Assembly (NCBI RefSeq): GCF_002858745.1
Contig: NZ_PJRO01000014.1
Coordinates: 1-64,000 of the forward strand
From: Mesorhizobium loti
GTDB taxonomy: Bacteria; Pseudomonadota; Alphaproteobacteria; Rhizobiales; Rhizobiaceae
Direction of reading: 5' to 3'
DNA: 64,000 nt
Shown: piece after piece, positions 1 to 7,822 of the stretch
How the letters are laid out: every line of letters starts with the position of its first letter
Numbering within the stretch: position 1 is the first letter of the stretch
The notes under the pieces: model-generated
Seen by the model: only the letters and a program-made list of their open reading frames with translations
Told to the model about the DNA's origin: nothing
The model's database searches: none
Position numbers and translations under genes: made by a program

Positions 1-154
1 GTGGCGTCTTGTCGAACAGCTCCCAGCGGCGGAAGTCCTCCTCGATATAGGTGGCAAGCTCGGTCAGGAAGCGCTCGACGCCGATGGCAAGCACCAGCTT
101 CATCATGGAATCCACGCTCACGAACGGAACGATGTTCAGCTTCGCTGCGGTCAT
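1..154 (-). CDS. Ornithine cyclodeaminase family protein, N-terminal part (cut by window edge)
   Basis: Only the first 51 codons are inside the window; the gene continues beyond base 1. The translated start contains MKLVLAIGVERFL and YIEEDFRRWELFDKTP, which I recognise as the N-terminus of rhizobial ornithine cyclodeaminases. These are NAD-dependent enzymes that convert ornithine to proline and ammonia. The ATG at 154 is chosen because an AAGGAG ribosome binding site lies 8 bases upstream (163-168). It is read in the same direction as the Liv transporter genes, 145 bases downstream of livH, so it may belong to the same catabolic unit. Mu-crystallin-like or lysine/alanine-acting relatives cannot be excluded from the fragment. 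Confidence 0.75.
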   Translation of the reverse strand, partial: MTAAKLNIVPFVSVDSMMKLVLAIGVERFLTELATYIEEDFRRWELFDKTP

Positions 155-299
155 GCCGCGATCTCCTTGTTCTTGCACCGATGCCAGGCGTTCAGCCGCA
201 ATGTGGAGCAGGTGCCCCTCCATGCCGCCCAGACCAGGTCACGAATCCGCCTCGATAAAACGGCGCGAATTCCGGCTTGGTGTATGCTGCTTGCAGACC

Positions 300-1181
300 T
301 CAGCTTCTCTGCACACGCACGGCCGGGATAAGGCCCTGGGGCCGGATCAGCAGCACCGCGATGACACCTGACAGCACGATGGCATCGCGGTAGGGCGCGA
401 GGGCTGCCGGCAGCATCGCTTGCAGGAGCACTTCGATGACACCGAGGAGGAAGCCGCCAGCCACAGCTCCCGGCAGGCTCCCCAGCCCGCCGACCACGGC
501 GGCGATGAAGGCTTTGAGCACCGGGGTGAAGCCCATCAGCGGGTCGACCGAGGCGCGGCTGGCTACCCACAACATCGCTGCGAGCCCGGCAAGCAGACCG
601 GACAAAAGGAACGCAGTGGCAATGATGCGATTGGCGGGGATGCCCATCAGCCGGACGACGTCGAAATCCTCTGCCGCCGCGCGCATGGCCGTACCGGTCA
701 CGGTGCGCCGCAGGAAAAATTCCAGCGCGATCAGCGCCAGGATGGAGACCGCGATCGAAATGGTCGGCCCGACGCCGATGGTAAAATCACCGAAGGAGAA
801 CGCGCCGGTCATCCAGCCCGGTATGGCGACTGCCTGCGGGCGTGCCGACACGCCGTTCTGGAAAATAACCTTGAGCAGGCCCGAGACGGCGAAACTGGTC
901 AAAAGAAGACTGGTGACACTGGCGCCGCGCATCGGCCGGAAGGCAATACGCTCCATCGCGACCGCAGCAATCGCTGCACAGATGACGGCGAGCAGCACTG
1001 CTGCTGGAAATGGCACGCCGGCTATGAGGGCCGCAAGCAACGCATAGCCAGTCAGCGTCATCAGCTCGCCATGGGCGAAATTGATGAGACCGACGATGGA
1101 AAAGACGATGGCTAGGCCGAGCGCGAGCAGCGCGTAGACACCGCCGAGGCTCACTGCATTGATGATCTGCTGCGCGATCAT
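300..1181 (-). CDS. livH: Branched-chain amino acid-type ABC transporter permease (LivH)
   Basis: A 293-residue integral inner-membrane protein with about eight hydrophobic segments, the usual size of LivH permeases. It opens with IINAVSLGGVYALLALGLA and has the family motif NFAHGELMTL in the first third; a typical EAA-like stretch near residues 225-245 reads AAVVGGLGSLPGAVAGG. It would pair with the LivM half of the fused protein encoded at 3098-4951 to form the translocation channel. The ATG at 1181 lies 2 bases after the livF stop, so translation is probably coupled. Liv-type importers in rhizobia carry many substrates besides branched amino acids, so the substrate here is open; the surrounding catabolic genes suggest an amine or amino-acid-like compound. 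Confidence 0.92.
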   Translation of the reverse strand: MIAQQIINAVSLGGVYALLALGLAIVFSIVGLINFAHGELMTLTGYALLAALIAGVPFPAAVLLAVICAAIAAVAMERIAFRPMRGASVTSLLLTSFAVSGLLKVIFQNGVSARPQAVAIPGWMTGAFSFGDFTIGVGPTISIAVSILALIALEFFLRRTVTGTAMRAAAEDFDVVRLMGIPANRIIATAFLLSGLLAGLAAMLWVASRASVDPLMGFTPVLKAFIAAVVGGLGSLPGAVAGGFLLGVIEVLLQAMLPAALAPYRDAIVLSGVIAVLLIRPQGLIPAVRVQRS

Positions 1182-1183
1182 GA

Positions 1184-1888
1184 TCAGGCTCCAAGATAGG
1201 CTTGCCGCACCAGATCGGAACTGGCGAGTTCGGCGGCAGTGCCGGTCAAAGCGACTTCGCCATTGGCAAGCACCGTGGCGCGGTCGGCGATCTCGAGTGC
1301 GAGCGCGACATTCTGCTCGACCAGAAGTACCGTCAGCCCGTTGCGGCGTAGCTGCGCGATAAGATCGAATACCGTGTCGATGATCTGCGGGGCGAGCCCA
1401 AGCGACGGCTCGTCGAGCAGGATGAGCTTGGGCCGCGCCATGAGCGCGCGCGCGATCGCAAGCATCTGCTGCTCGCCGCCGGAAAGGTTTCCACCCCTCA
1501 CCTGATGGTAGCGGCGCAGGATGGGAAAGAGCTCGAGCATCTCCTCTTCCCGCGCCTTCGCGTCTGACGCAGTCTGATGCACCGCGCCGCCAAGACGCAA
1601 ATTGTCGGCGACGGTCAAGCTTGCGAAAATGCGTCGTCCCTCCGGCACCAGCGCCACGCCACGACGTGCAATCGCTTCGGCCGGCATATTGGTGATGTCT
1701 TTGCCTTCCAGCAGCACCTTGCCGCCGGCAGCCGGCACCAGCCCGGCGACGGCCCCGAGCGTCGAGCTCTTGCCGGCACCGTTGGCGCCGACCAGCGCGA
1801 CGATCTCACCGGTGCCGACGGTGAGATCGACATGGCGCACCGCCTCGACTTCACCGTACCGGATCCTGAGGGATTCGACGTTCAGCAT
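1184..1888 (-). CDS. livF: ABC transporter ATP-binding protein (LivF)
   Basis: A 234-residue cytoplasmic ATPase that powers the Liv-type importer. Walker A (GANGAGKSS) is near residue 36, the signature LSGGEQQMLAIARAL is in the middle, and Walker B (LILLDEPSLG) follows; the switch histidine region is replaced by the LivF-typical LLVEQNVALAL. The open frame extends further upstream to 1960, but that part overlaps the binding-protein gene and is not LivF-like. The ATG at 1888 gives the normal N-terminus MLNVESLRIRYGE and sits 4 bases after the preceding stop. It is the second ATPase of the system; the LivG-type ATPase is fused to LivM. Confidence 0.92.
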   Translation of the reverse strand: MLNVESLRIRYGEVEAVRHVDLTVGTGEIVALVGANGAGKSSTLGAVAGLVPAAGGKVLLEGKDITNMPAEAIARRGVALVPEGRRIFASLTVADNLRLGGAVHQTASDAKAREEEMLELFPILRRYHQVRGGNLSGGEQQMLAIARALMARPKLILLDEPSLGLAPQIIDTVFDLIAQLRRNGLTVLLVEQNVALALEIADRATVLANGEVALTGTAAELASSDLVRQAYLGA

Positions 1889-1892
1889 GGCA

Positions 1893-3062
1893 TCACGGAG
1901 CGGGAACGTCGGCCGCCGCCGGCACGACAGTCTCGACATACTTGGCTTCTCCGCCATCATAGCGCATCAGCACCACCGGACGGATCGGCATGCGGTCGGT
2001 GCCGGCATAGGTGATCTTGCCGGTAATCCCTTCGAAGTCCTTGAGATTGGCGATGGCGTCACGGATAGCTTTTGGGTCATCTGAACCGGCTATCTTCACC
2101 GCCTGGTCCAGGATCAGGCCGATCTCATAGCCATTGACCTCATAGGTCGATTCCGGCGCGTGACCGGCGTATTTGGTGAAGGCGGCGTTGAAGGCTTCCA
2201 GCTTGCTGCCCGCCTCCGGATAACCGGCAGCGGTGTAGACCACACCGTCGACCAACTTGCCGAGCGCCTTGATGGTCGGGGTTCCTATCGCATCGGCGCC
2301 GTAGACCGGTATTGTGATGCCTGCACCGCGCAATTGCTGGATGAAGGCCGGAAAGTCCGGTTCATAGGCTGCCGTCATGATCAGATCGGGTTGCTCGGCC
2401 AACCCCTTGATGTTGGTGATCTCGGCCGAAAAGTCCGGCTGGTTCATCGTGAAGGTACCGCGTCCGACGATCTTGCCGCCCTTCTTCTCAAAGACCTTGC
2501 CGAAATATTCCGGCAGGTTGGCAACATAGGTCGCGTCGGGCGACGTCAGCAGGAAGACCTTGCGCTTGCCCTCGGAAATCGCGAAGTCCGCAACAGCGGT
2601 CGCCTGCAGATTGTCCGCCGGATAGGTGCCGAACATCACGTCGCCGACCGCCTGGGTCAGCACTGGCGCGGAACCACACAATGTCAGCGATGGAATGCCT
2701 AGCGGCTGGGTGAGCTGACCGGCCGAGATCGAAGGGTCGGCGTCGCAGGGCGTGATCATGATCTTGGCGCCAGCGTCAATCAACTCCTGCGTGACGGTGG
2801 CCGTCTGCGCGGTATCGCTGCGCGTGTCCTTGATGATCAGATTGACCTTGTATTTGCCGGCAAGGCCACCTTTGGCGTTCAGGTCGTCGATTGCCATGCG
2901 CAGCCCGGCCAGTGCGGGCTGGTCATAGGGTGCCAGCCCTCCCGTCTGTGCACTGGCGGCGCCGATGATGATGATCTCTTCCGCAAGGGCCGGCGCAGCT
3001 GTCGCGACGGAAATGGCGGATATGGCTGCGAATAGTGCTGAGCGATTCCGAATATGCCTCAT
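1893..3062 (-). CDS. ABC transporter periplasmic substrate-binding protein (LivK/Leu-Ile-Val-binding family)
   Basis: A 389-residue exported protein of the type I periplasmic binding fold (Peripla_BP_6). A cleavable signal peptide is evident (MRHIRNRSALFAAISAISVA, then cleavage after APALA). Mature sequence features such as GGLAPYDQPALAGLRMAIDD and GGLAGKYKVNLI are standard for the family. The ATG at 3062 is preferred because GGGAGA precedes it by about 7 bases and it begins the signal peptide; an ATG at 3101 overlapping the stop of the upstream gene would add 13 non-signal residues. It sits between the fused LivM-LivG gene and livF, as expected for one transporter operon. The ligand cannot be deduced from sequence. 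Confidence 0.9.
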   Translation of the reverse strand: MRHIRNRSALFAAISAISVATAAPALAEEIIIIGAASAQTGGLAPYDQPALAGLRMAIDDLNAKGGLAGKYKVNLIIKDTRSDTAQTATVTQELIDAGAKIMITPCDADPSISAGQLTQPLGIPSLTLCGSAPVLTQAVGDVMFGTYPADNLQATAVADFAISEGKRKVFLLTSPDATYVANLPEYFGKVFEKKGGKIVGRGTFTMNQPDFSAEITNIKGLAEQPDLIMTAAYEPDFPAFIQQLRGAGITIPVYGADAIGTPTIKALGKLVDGVVYTAAGYPEAGSKLEAFNAAFTKYAGHAPESTYEVNGYEIGLILDQAVKIAGSDDPKAIRDAIANLKDFEGITGKITYAGTDRMPIRPVVLMRYDGGEAKYVETVVPAAADVPAP

Positions 3063-3097
3063 TTCAATTCTCCCACTTGATGCCCGGTTGTTCTTGT

Positions 3098-4951
3098 TCA
3101 TTGGACGTCGTTTCCCTGGCGGGCGCGTGCTGTGCGGCTGCCGAGATAGGCGGCGACGACCGCGGGGTTGTTCTGCACCTCACCTGGTGTGCCATCGGCG
3201 ATCACGCGGCCGCGATCGATCACGACGATGCGCTCGCATAGGTTCATCACCAGCCGCATGTCATGCTCGATGAGGATCACGCCGATGTGTCGTTCGTTGC
3301 GCACCGCCGCCAGGATCGAAACAAGCTCGGCTGTTTCCACCGCATTCATGCCTGCGGCAGGCTCGTCAAGCAGCAGGAAGCGCGGCTTCAGTGCCAGCGC
3401 ACGCGCCACCTCCAGCCGGCGACGCTGGCCGTAAGCGAGGCTGGCCGCAGGACGGTCGGCGAAGCTTTCCAACCCCATACGGGCAAGTTCGCGCCTGGCA
3501 GCGGCCTCGGCGGCCGCCAGGCCAGGTTCGACTACGCGCGCTGCCACCACAACGTTTTCGAGCACCGTCATGCGCGGAAAGACACGAATGTTCTGAAAGG
3601 TGCGGGCGATGCCCGCGCGGGCGAAACGGAACGCGCTTGCCTGCCGGGCTGATGTGCCGACCGAAACGGTGCCGGAACTCGGCGTGACATCACCCGCGAT
3701 CATGTTGAGCAGCGTCGTCTTGCCAGCGCCGTTGGGACCGATGATGCCGGTGATGCTGTCGGGCTGGAAGGACAGTGTCACATCATCCACCGCCACCACC
3801 CCGGCATAGCGGCGGGACAGGCGATCGACCGAGATCGAGCCGCCAGCTGCGCGCGCTGGTACCGCCTCTAGCTTGGAAAATTCCGCTTTTGCGTGGGAGC
3901 GGCGTAGAAGGTTCAGCTCGCGATCACCGAACAGGCCGGTCGGCCGCCGCCAGATGACGAGGATCATGGCGACCGCAAGCACACCTTGCGTCAGGCCGAA
4001 TAGCACCGGCATCTCCAGGCCGAACAGCATGCCGCCGCCTTCGAAGCGGCGTACCACCTCGACCACCAGCACGGTGACGACGACGCCGGTGAATGCGCCA
4101 AGCGAGGATGCCATGCCACCGACGATCAGCATGGCGAGCATGGTGAAACCAAAGTCGAAATAGAAATCCTTGGGCGAAAAAGCACCGAGGAACTGCGCCA
4201 TCATCGCACCGGCCGCCGCCGCCGCCACTGCCCCTAGAACCCACGCGGCCAGCCTCGCGATGCGGTGATCGACACCGACTGCAGCAGCGCCACGTTCGTC
4301 ATCGGCAGCCGCACGTGCGGCAAGGCCGAAGGATGTTTCTCGAAACAGCCTCGCCGCAGCGATCGCCATGGCCGCGACCGCGACCGCAGTCCACAGCCCG
4401 ACCTCGCGCGGCACGCCATAGAAAGGCTGGCTGCCTCGCGTGATCTCGCGTCCGGCGACAAGCAACGTGTAGACGATGATGAGCAAGGCCAGCGTGGCGA
4501 TCGAAGCACTCGACCCGGAGAGCCTGAGCAGAGGTGTACCCGTGACCAGGCCGATCAGGACGGCCAGCACCAGCACCACCACGAGCGCCGCGAAAAAGGA
4601 CATTTCGTACCCGGCCAGGAATTGCGGCAGGTCGCGCAGAGCGGTGCGCTGCAGGGCCGCGGGCAGGGTCAGGATGCCTGTTGCATAAGCACCCAATCCA
4701 ACGAAGGCGGCATGGCCGAAGGAAACGATGCCGGTGTTGCCGGAGAACATCTGAAGGCCGAGCACTGCCGTCAGCATGATCGCGGCATAGGTGACCACAC
4801 GCTGCATGGCGGCATTGCCGAAGAGGTAGATCGCCAATACCGCCAGCACCAGCGCGGCTATCATCGCCAGCGCATCGACGCCGGCATTACGGAATGCCGT
4901 CGGCAGGATCGAGCGAGACGTACTCCGTTCCATCGTCATGACGGCCATCAC
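3098..4951 (-). CDS. Fused LivM permease - LivG ATPase of a branched-chain amino acid-type ABC transporter
   Basis: A 617-residue protein joining two usual subunits. Residues about 20-345 are a hydrophobic LivM-type permease (GNTGIVSFGHAAFVGLGAYA is the LivM hallmark). Residues about 370-605 are a LivG-type ATPase with Walker A GPNGAGKTT, signature LAYGQRRRLEVARAL and Walker B FLLLDEPAAG, plus the LivG-type ending RVIADGTPGEVQNNPAVVAAYLG. The linker around residues 345-370 is charged and Ala-rich. The start at 4951 overlaps the stop of the FAD oxidoreductase gene by 4 bases (ATGA), and its own stop overlaps a possible start of the binding protein, showing one leftward operon. Such fusions occur in this family and fix the permease to ATPase stoichiometry. 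Confidence 0.93.
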   Translation of the reverse strand: MMAVMTMERSTSRSILPTAFRNAGVDALAMIAALVLAVLAIYLFGNAAMQRVVTYAAIMLTAVLGLQMFSGNTGIVSFGHAAFVGLGAYATGILTLPAALQRTALRDLPQFLAGYEMSFFAALVVVLVLAVLIGLVTGTPLLRLSGSSASIATLALLIIVYTLLVAGREITRGSQPFYGVPREVGLWTAVAVAAMAIAAARLFRETSFGLAARAAADDERGAAAVGVDHRIARLAAWVLGAVAAAAAGAMMAQFLGAFSPKDFYFDFGFTMLAMLIVGGMASSLGAFTGVVVTVLVVEVVRRFEGGGMLFGLEMPVLFGLTQGVLAVAMILVIWRRPTGLFGDRELNLLRRSHAKAEFSKLEAVPARAAGGSISVDRLSRRYAGVVAVDDVTLSFQPDSITGIIGPNGAGKTTLLNMIAGDVTPSSGTVSVGTSARQASAFRFARAGIARTFQNIRVFPRMTVLENVVVAARVVEPGLAAAEAAARRELARMGLESFADRPAASLAYGQRRRLEVARALALKPRFLLLDEPAAGMNAVETAELVSILAAVRNERHIGVILIEHDMRLVMNLCERIVVIDRGRVIADGTPGEVQNNPAVVAAYLGSRTARARQGNDVQ

Positions 4952-6114
4952 ACGGCTCCGAAACGAAGCGGGGAGAACGGCGCCAGAACGGGCTGGGCAC
5001 CATGCAGCGCCAGCTTGCCGACGGCTTCGCCTACCGCCGGCCCGGTCTTGAAGCCATGCCCTGACGAGCCCGCCGAAACGATCAGCCCCTCGATACCCGG
5101 CATGGCGCCGATCACCGGCAGATCGTCCGGACTCATGTCATAGAGACCGGCATAGCCGGGCCTGATCCCGAGCTCCATCATCGCCGGAACGCGGGAGGCG
5201 AAGGTCTCGAGGATATCGACGGATTCTGCCTCCTCGACCCCTTCCATATAATGGTCGGGATCTGCGACCAGTCGCGGCCTGACGGCCTCCTCATGCCGCA
5301 CCCCGGTGCCGCCACCGGCCCAGGTGCCGGCGAGGATCACACCATCATTGTCAGGCCTCGCATAGTTGCGGGAAATGTCGTCGCACCAGGCCCACGGCAT
5401 GACCTGGCGCGCCTTGCCGTTGGCATTCAGCACGGCCATCGGATGGCGCTCCACATGCAGTGGCAGGTCGAGCGAGACCGTTGCGAGCAGGCGGCGTGTC
5501 CAAGGCCCGGCTGCTAGAATGACCGTGTCGGCTTCGAGCACGGCTCCATCGGCAAGCGCGACGCCGGTGATCCGGTCACCCTGGCGCAACAAGCGGGTCA
5601 CTTCGGTGTTCTGCATGATCCTTGCGCCGCGCGCACGCGCCGCGCGGGCTATCGCGTTGGTGGCCCCGAAAGCGTCGGCATAGCCATATTCCGGCTCCCA
5701 GATGGCAAGCGCCACACCGTCGGTGGAAAAGCCGCTCGCTTCGGCGGCGAATTCGGCCGGTGTCAATGTCTCCATTCGGGCGCCCTCGCCCCGGATGCGT
5801 TCCGCGGCGGCCAACCAGCTTGCGGCATTCTCCTCGCCACAAATCCACATCATGCCGACCTGGGTTACGAAGGATCCCTCCCCGGCGATCTCCGGAAGGG
5901 CGACCAGGATTTCCCGACCGCGAATGGCGAGCTGCGACAACTCCGGTATCAGGTAGAAGGCATGCAGGAGCGCGGACGATTTGCCGGACGGCCCTCCCGC
6001 GGGATGTGTCTGCTCGACAAGCGTTACCCGTGCACCTTCGCCAGCCAGGTGCATTGCCGCACTCGATCCGACGATGCCGGCGCCCACGATGATGATGTCA
6101 CCACCACTCTTCAT
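4948..6114 (-). CDS. FAD-dependent oxidoreductase of the D-amino acid oxidase (DAO) family
   Basis: A 388-residue flavoenzyme. The N-terminal dinucleotide-binding fold has IIIVGAGIVGSSAAMHLAGE near residues 8-27, followed by an acidic residue at the end of the second strand (VTLVEQ). A C-terminal FAD-contact segment reads GLIVSAGSSGHGFKTGPAVG. Family members oxidise secondary or primary amines such as sarcosine, glycine, D-amino acids or gamma-glutamyl amines. It is the first gene of the leftward transporter operon and is divergent from the RpiR regulator. A GGGGA ribosome binding site precedes the ATG at 6114. It probably catalyses the oxidative step for the imported compound; the substrate is not identifiable. 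Confidence 0.88.
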   Translation of the reverse strand: MKSGGDIIIVGAGIVGSSAAMHLAGEGARVTLVEQTHPAGGPSGKSSALLHAFYLIPELSQLAIRGREILVALPEIAGEGSFVTQVGMMWICGEENAASWLAAAERIRGEGARMETLTPAEFAAEASGFSTDGVALAIWEPEYGYADAFGATNAIARAARARGARIMQNTEVTRLLRQGDRITGVALADGAVLEADTVILAAGPWTRRLLATVSLDLPLHVERHPMAVLNANGKARQVMPWAWCDDISRNYARPDNDGVILAGTWAGGGTGVRHEEAVRPRLVADPDHYMEGVEEAESVDILETFASRVPAMMELGIRPGYAGLYDMSPDDLPVIGAMPGIEGLIVSAGSSGHGFKTGPAVGEAVGKLALHGAQPVLAPFSPLRFGAV

Positions 6115-6150
6115 CTGTCGTTCCCCACAGTCTGTCGCTGCTTTATGGCC

Positions 6151-6179
6151 AGCTAAGACGACATCGGAAGCAATGTCAA
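6151..6179 (-). promoter_or_regulatory. Putative sigma-70 promoter of the leftward FAD oxidase/Liv operon
   Basis: On the minus strand a perfect -35 TTGACA (6179-6174) is followed after 17 bases by TTAGCT (6156-6151), a weak -10. The expected transcript would start about 30 bases upstream of the ATG at 6114. The -35 element overlaps the inverted repeat at 6175-6197, which fits repression or activation by the divergently encoded RpiR protein. Predicted by eye only. Confidence 0.45.
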
Positions 6180-6197
6180 TATTTCTTCATTGTTGAC
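6175..6197. promoter_or_regulatory. Inverted repeat in the divergent promoter region, candidate RpiR operator
   Basis: GTCAA and TTGAC arms are separated by 13 A/T-rich bases between the divergent FAD oxidoreductase and rpiR-type genes. It overlaps the predicted leftward -35 box. RpiR-family regulators commonly bind such interrupted palindromes in the intergenic region next to their own gene; assignment here is inference from position. Confidence 0.35.
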
Positions 6198-6257
6198 CGA
6201 TAAATCAGTTTCTGTAATAAACTCTGCAACGATAAAAAGAGCCGCCAGGGGAGGCAG

Positions 6258-7175
6258 ATGGCGATACGCGACGTTCTGATGCGGCAGGATCTTGCGCTTA
6301 CTCCTTCCGAGGAGAAGATTGTGCGTCTGCTGCTCACGGACTATCCGGGTGCCGGCCTCGGCAGTGCATCGAGCCTCGCCCGCCGCGCCGGCGTAAGCGA
6401 TCCCACCGTGGTGCGGCTGGCCGTGAAACTGGGCTACGACGGCTATCCGGATTTTCAGGCAAAGCTGCTGGCGGAGGTCGAGGCGAGACTGCATTCGCCG
6501 CTGCTGATGATGGAAGCCAAGCGCCCGTCCGGCGCCGAGGACAATCCTATTCTGGCGTACCTGGCATCGGTGGATCAGGCGATGGGAAAGGCGGCAGGGA
6601 TCACGCCGCTGACTTCTTATGACCGCACTGCCCGGCTCATCATGGAAGCCAAGGGCGAAGTCGTGCTCGTCGGCGGCCGCTTCAGCCGCCACGTCGCGGG
6701 TATGTTCGCTGGATATCTCCTGCAATTCCGACAGAATATTCGCGACATCGGCGTCCTTTCCAGCCAGTCCTTCGACGTCCTGGCCGACATGGGAAAAAAG
6801 GACGTACTCGTCGTTTTCGACTATCGCCGCTACCAGCTCGATGTCGTCTCGTTTGCCCGGCAGGCAGCCGCACGCGACGTGCGCGTCGTGCTGTTCACCG
6901 ACCAATGGTTATCGCCCGTCGCCGAATTCGCGGAAACGACGATCGTCAGCCCGCTTGAAGTCGCCTCTCCCTATGACACCCTGGCACCGGCCATCGCCCA
7001 GATGGAGGCGCTCACGGCCCACATCCTTTCGACACTGGGAGATGACGGGCGCGCTCGTATCGAGCGGCTGGAGGAGGTCCGGCACGCCAATGCCGTCACT
7101 CTCGACAGCGAGCCGTCACAGGATGGCGCCAAGACACACCCCGGACCGAAATCATCAAGGCAGGACCGCAGATAA
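6258..7175 (+). CDS. MurR/RpiR family transcriptional regulator
   Basis: A 305-residue regulator. The N-terminal helix-turn-helix (residues about 1-77) contains LTPSEEKIVRLLLTDY and SLARRAGVSDPTVVRLAVKL, diagnostic of the RpiR HTH_6 domain. A C-terminal SIS-like sugar isomerase domain follows (about residues 120-265, with GEVVLVGGRFSRHVAGMFAG and DVLVVFDYRRYQ). In many rhizobia RpiR proteins with this layout control amino acid or amine catabolic operons rather than sugars. The gene is divergent from the transporter operon, and its stop (TAA, 7173-7175) overlaps the ATG of the next gene by one base, so it is likely co-transcribed with the catabolic enzymes downstream. Confidence 0.9.
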   Translation: MAIRDVLMRQDLALTPSEEKIVRLLLTDYPGAGLGSASSLARRAGVSDPTVVRLAVKLGYDGYPDFQAKLLAEVEARLHSPLLMMEAKRPSGAEDNPILAYLASVDQAMGKAAGITPLTSYDRTARLIMEAKGEVVLVGGRFSRHVAGMFAGYLLQFRQNIRDIGVLSSQSFDVLADMGKKDVLVVFDYRRYQLDVVSFARQAAARDVRVVLFTDQWLSPVAEFAETTIVSPLEVASPYDTLAPAIAQMEALTAHILSTLGDDGRARIERLEEVRHANAVTLDSEPSQDGAKTHPGPKSSRQDRR

Positions 7176-7822
7176 TGACCCAGTCTCTCCCCAGGCGCGA
7201 CGAGCCATTTCGGCGCGGCGAAACCGCGCTCCTGCTCGTCGACATGCAACGGATCTGGCTGGAGCCGGGCGCCGACCCCGACCATCCGGAACTTGGCCCT
7301 GACGACTATTTCTACCGCCAGACGGCGACTGAGACGATCCCCAACCAGGAGCGGCTGCTGAAAGCAGCACGTGCCAATGGGGTCGAAGTGCTGCACACAA
7401 TCATCCAGAGCCTGACCGAAGACGGCCGCGACCGCTCGCTCGATCACAAGCTTACCCCCATCCATGTTCCGCCGAGCCTGCCGGAAGGCCTCCCGATAGC
7501 GCCGCTCGCCCCGGTCGGTGACGAGATCATGCTGCCTAAGACCTCCTCCGGCATCTTCAACTCGACCAATGTCGACTACCTGTTGAAGAACCTCGGCATT
7601 CGATACCTCATCGTAGTCGGCGTCCTGACCGACCAATGCGTCGACATGACGGTGCGCGATGCCGCCGATCGCGGCTATCTCGTCACTTGCATATCGGATG
7701 CTTGCGCCACCCGCACGCCGGAGCGGCATGCGATCGCGCTCAAGGCCTTCGGAGGCTATTGCTGGCTCACCGACACCGATACCGCCGTGGCCCGCATCGA
7801 AGCGATGGGGAAAGCCGCATGA
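7175..7822 (+). CDS. Isochorismatase-family cysteine hydrolase (amidase-like)
   Basis: A 215-residue cytoplasmic hydrolase. The cysteine-hydrolase triad is visible: Asp23 in ALLLVDMQRIW, a Lys in LPKTSSGIFNST (about residue 121), and a Cys in VGVLTDQCVDMTVRDA (about residue 152). Family enzymes hydrolyse isochorismate, N-carbamoylsarcosine, nicotinamide, ureidoacrylate and related amides. Given the neighbours, an amide or carbamoyl hydrolase is more likely than siderophore isochorismatase, since no enterobactin-type genes are nearby. Its start overlaps the end of the regulator gene and its TGA overlaps the ATG of the glutamine-synthetase-like gene (ATGA at 7819-7822), which indicates translational coupling. 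Confidence 0.88.
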   Translation: MTQSLPRRDEPFRRGETALLLVDMQRIWLEPGADPDHPELGPDDYFYRQTATETIPNQERLLKAARANGVEVLHTIIQSLTEDGRDRSLDHKLTPIHVPPSLPEGLPIAPLAPVGDEIMLPKTSSGIFNSTNVDYLLKNLGIRYLIVVGVLTDQCVDMTVRDAADRGYLVTCISDACATRTPERHAIALKAFGGYCWLTDTDTAVARIEAMGKAA

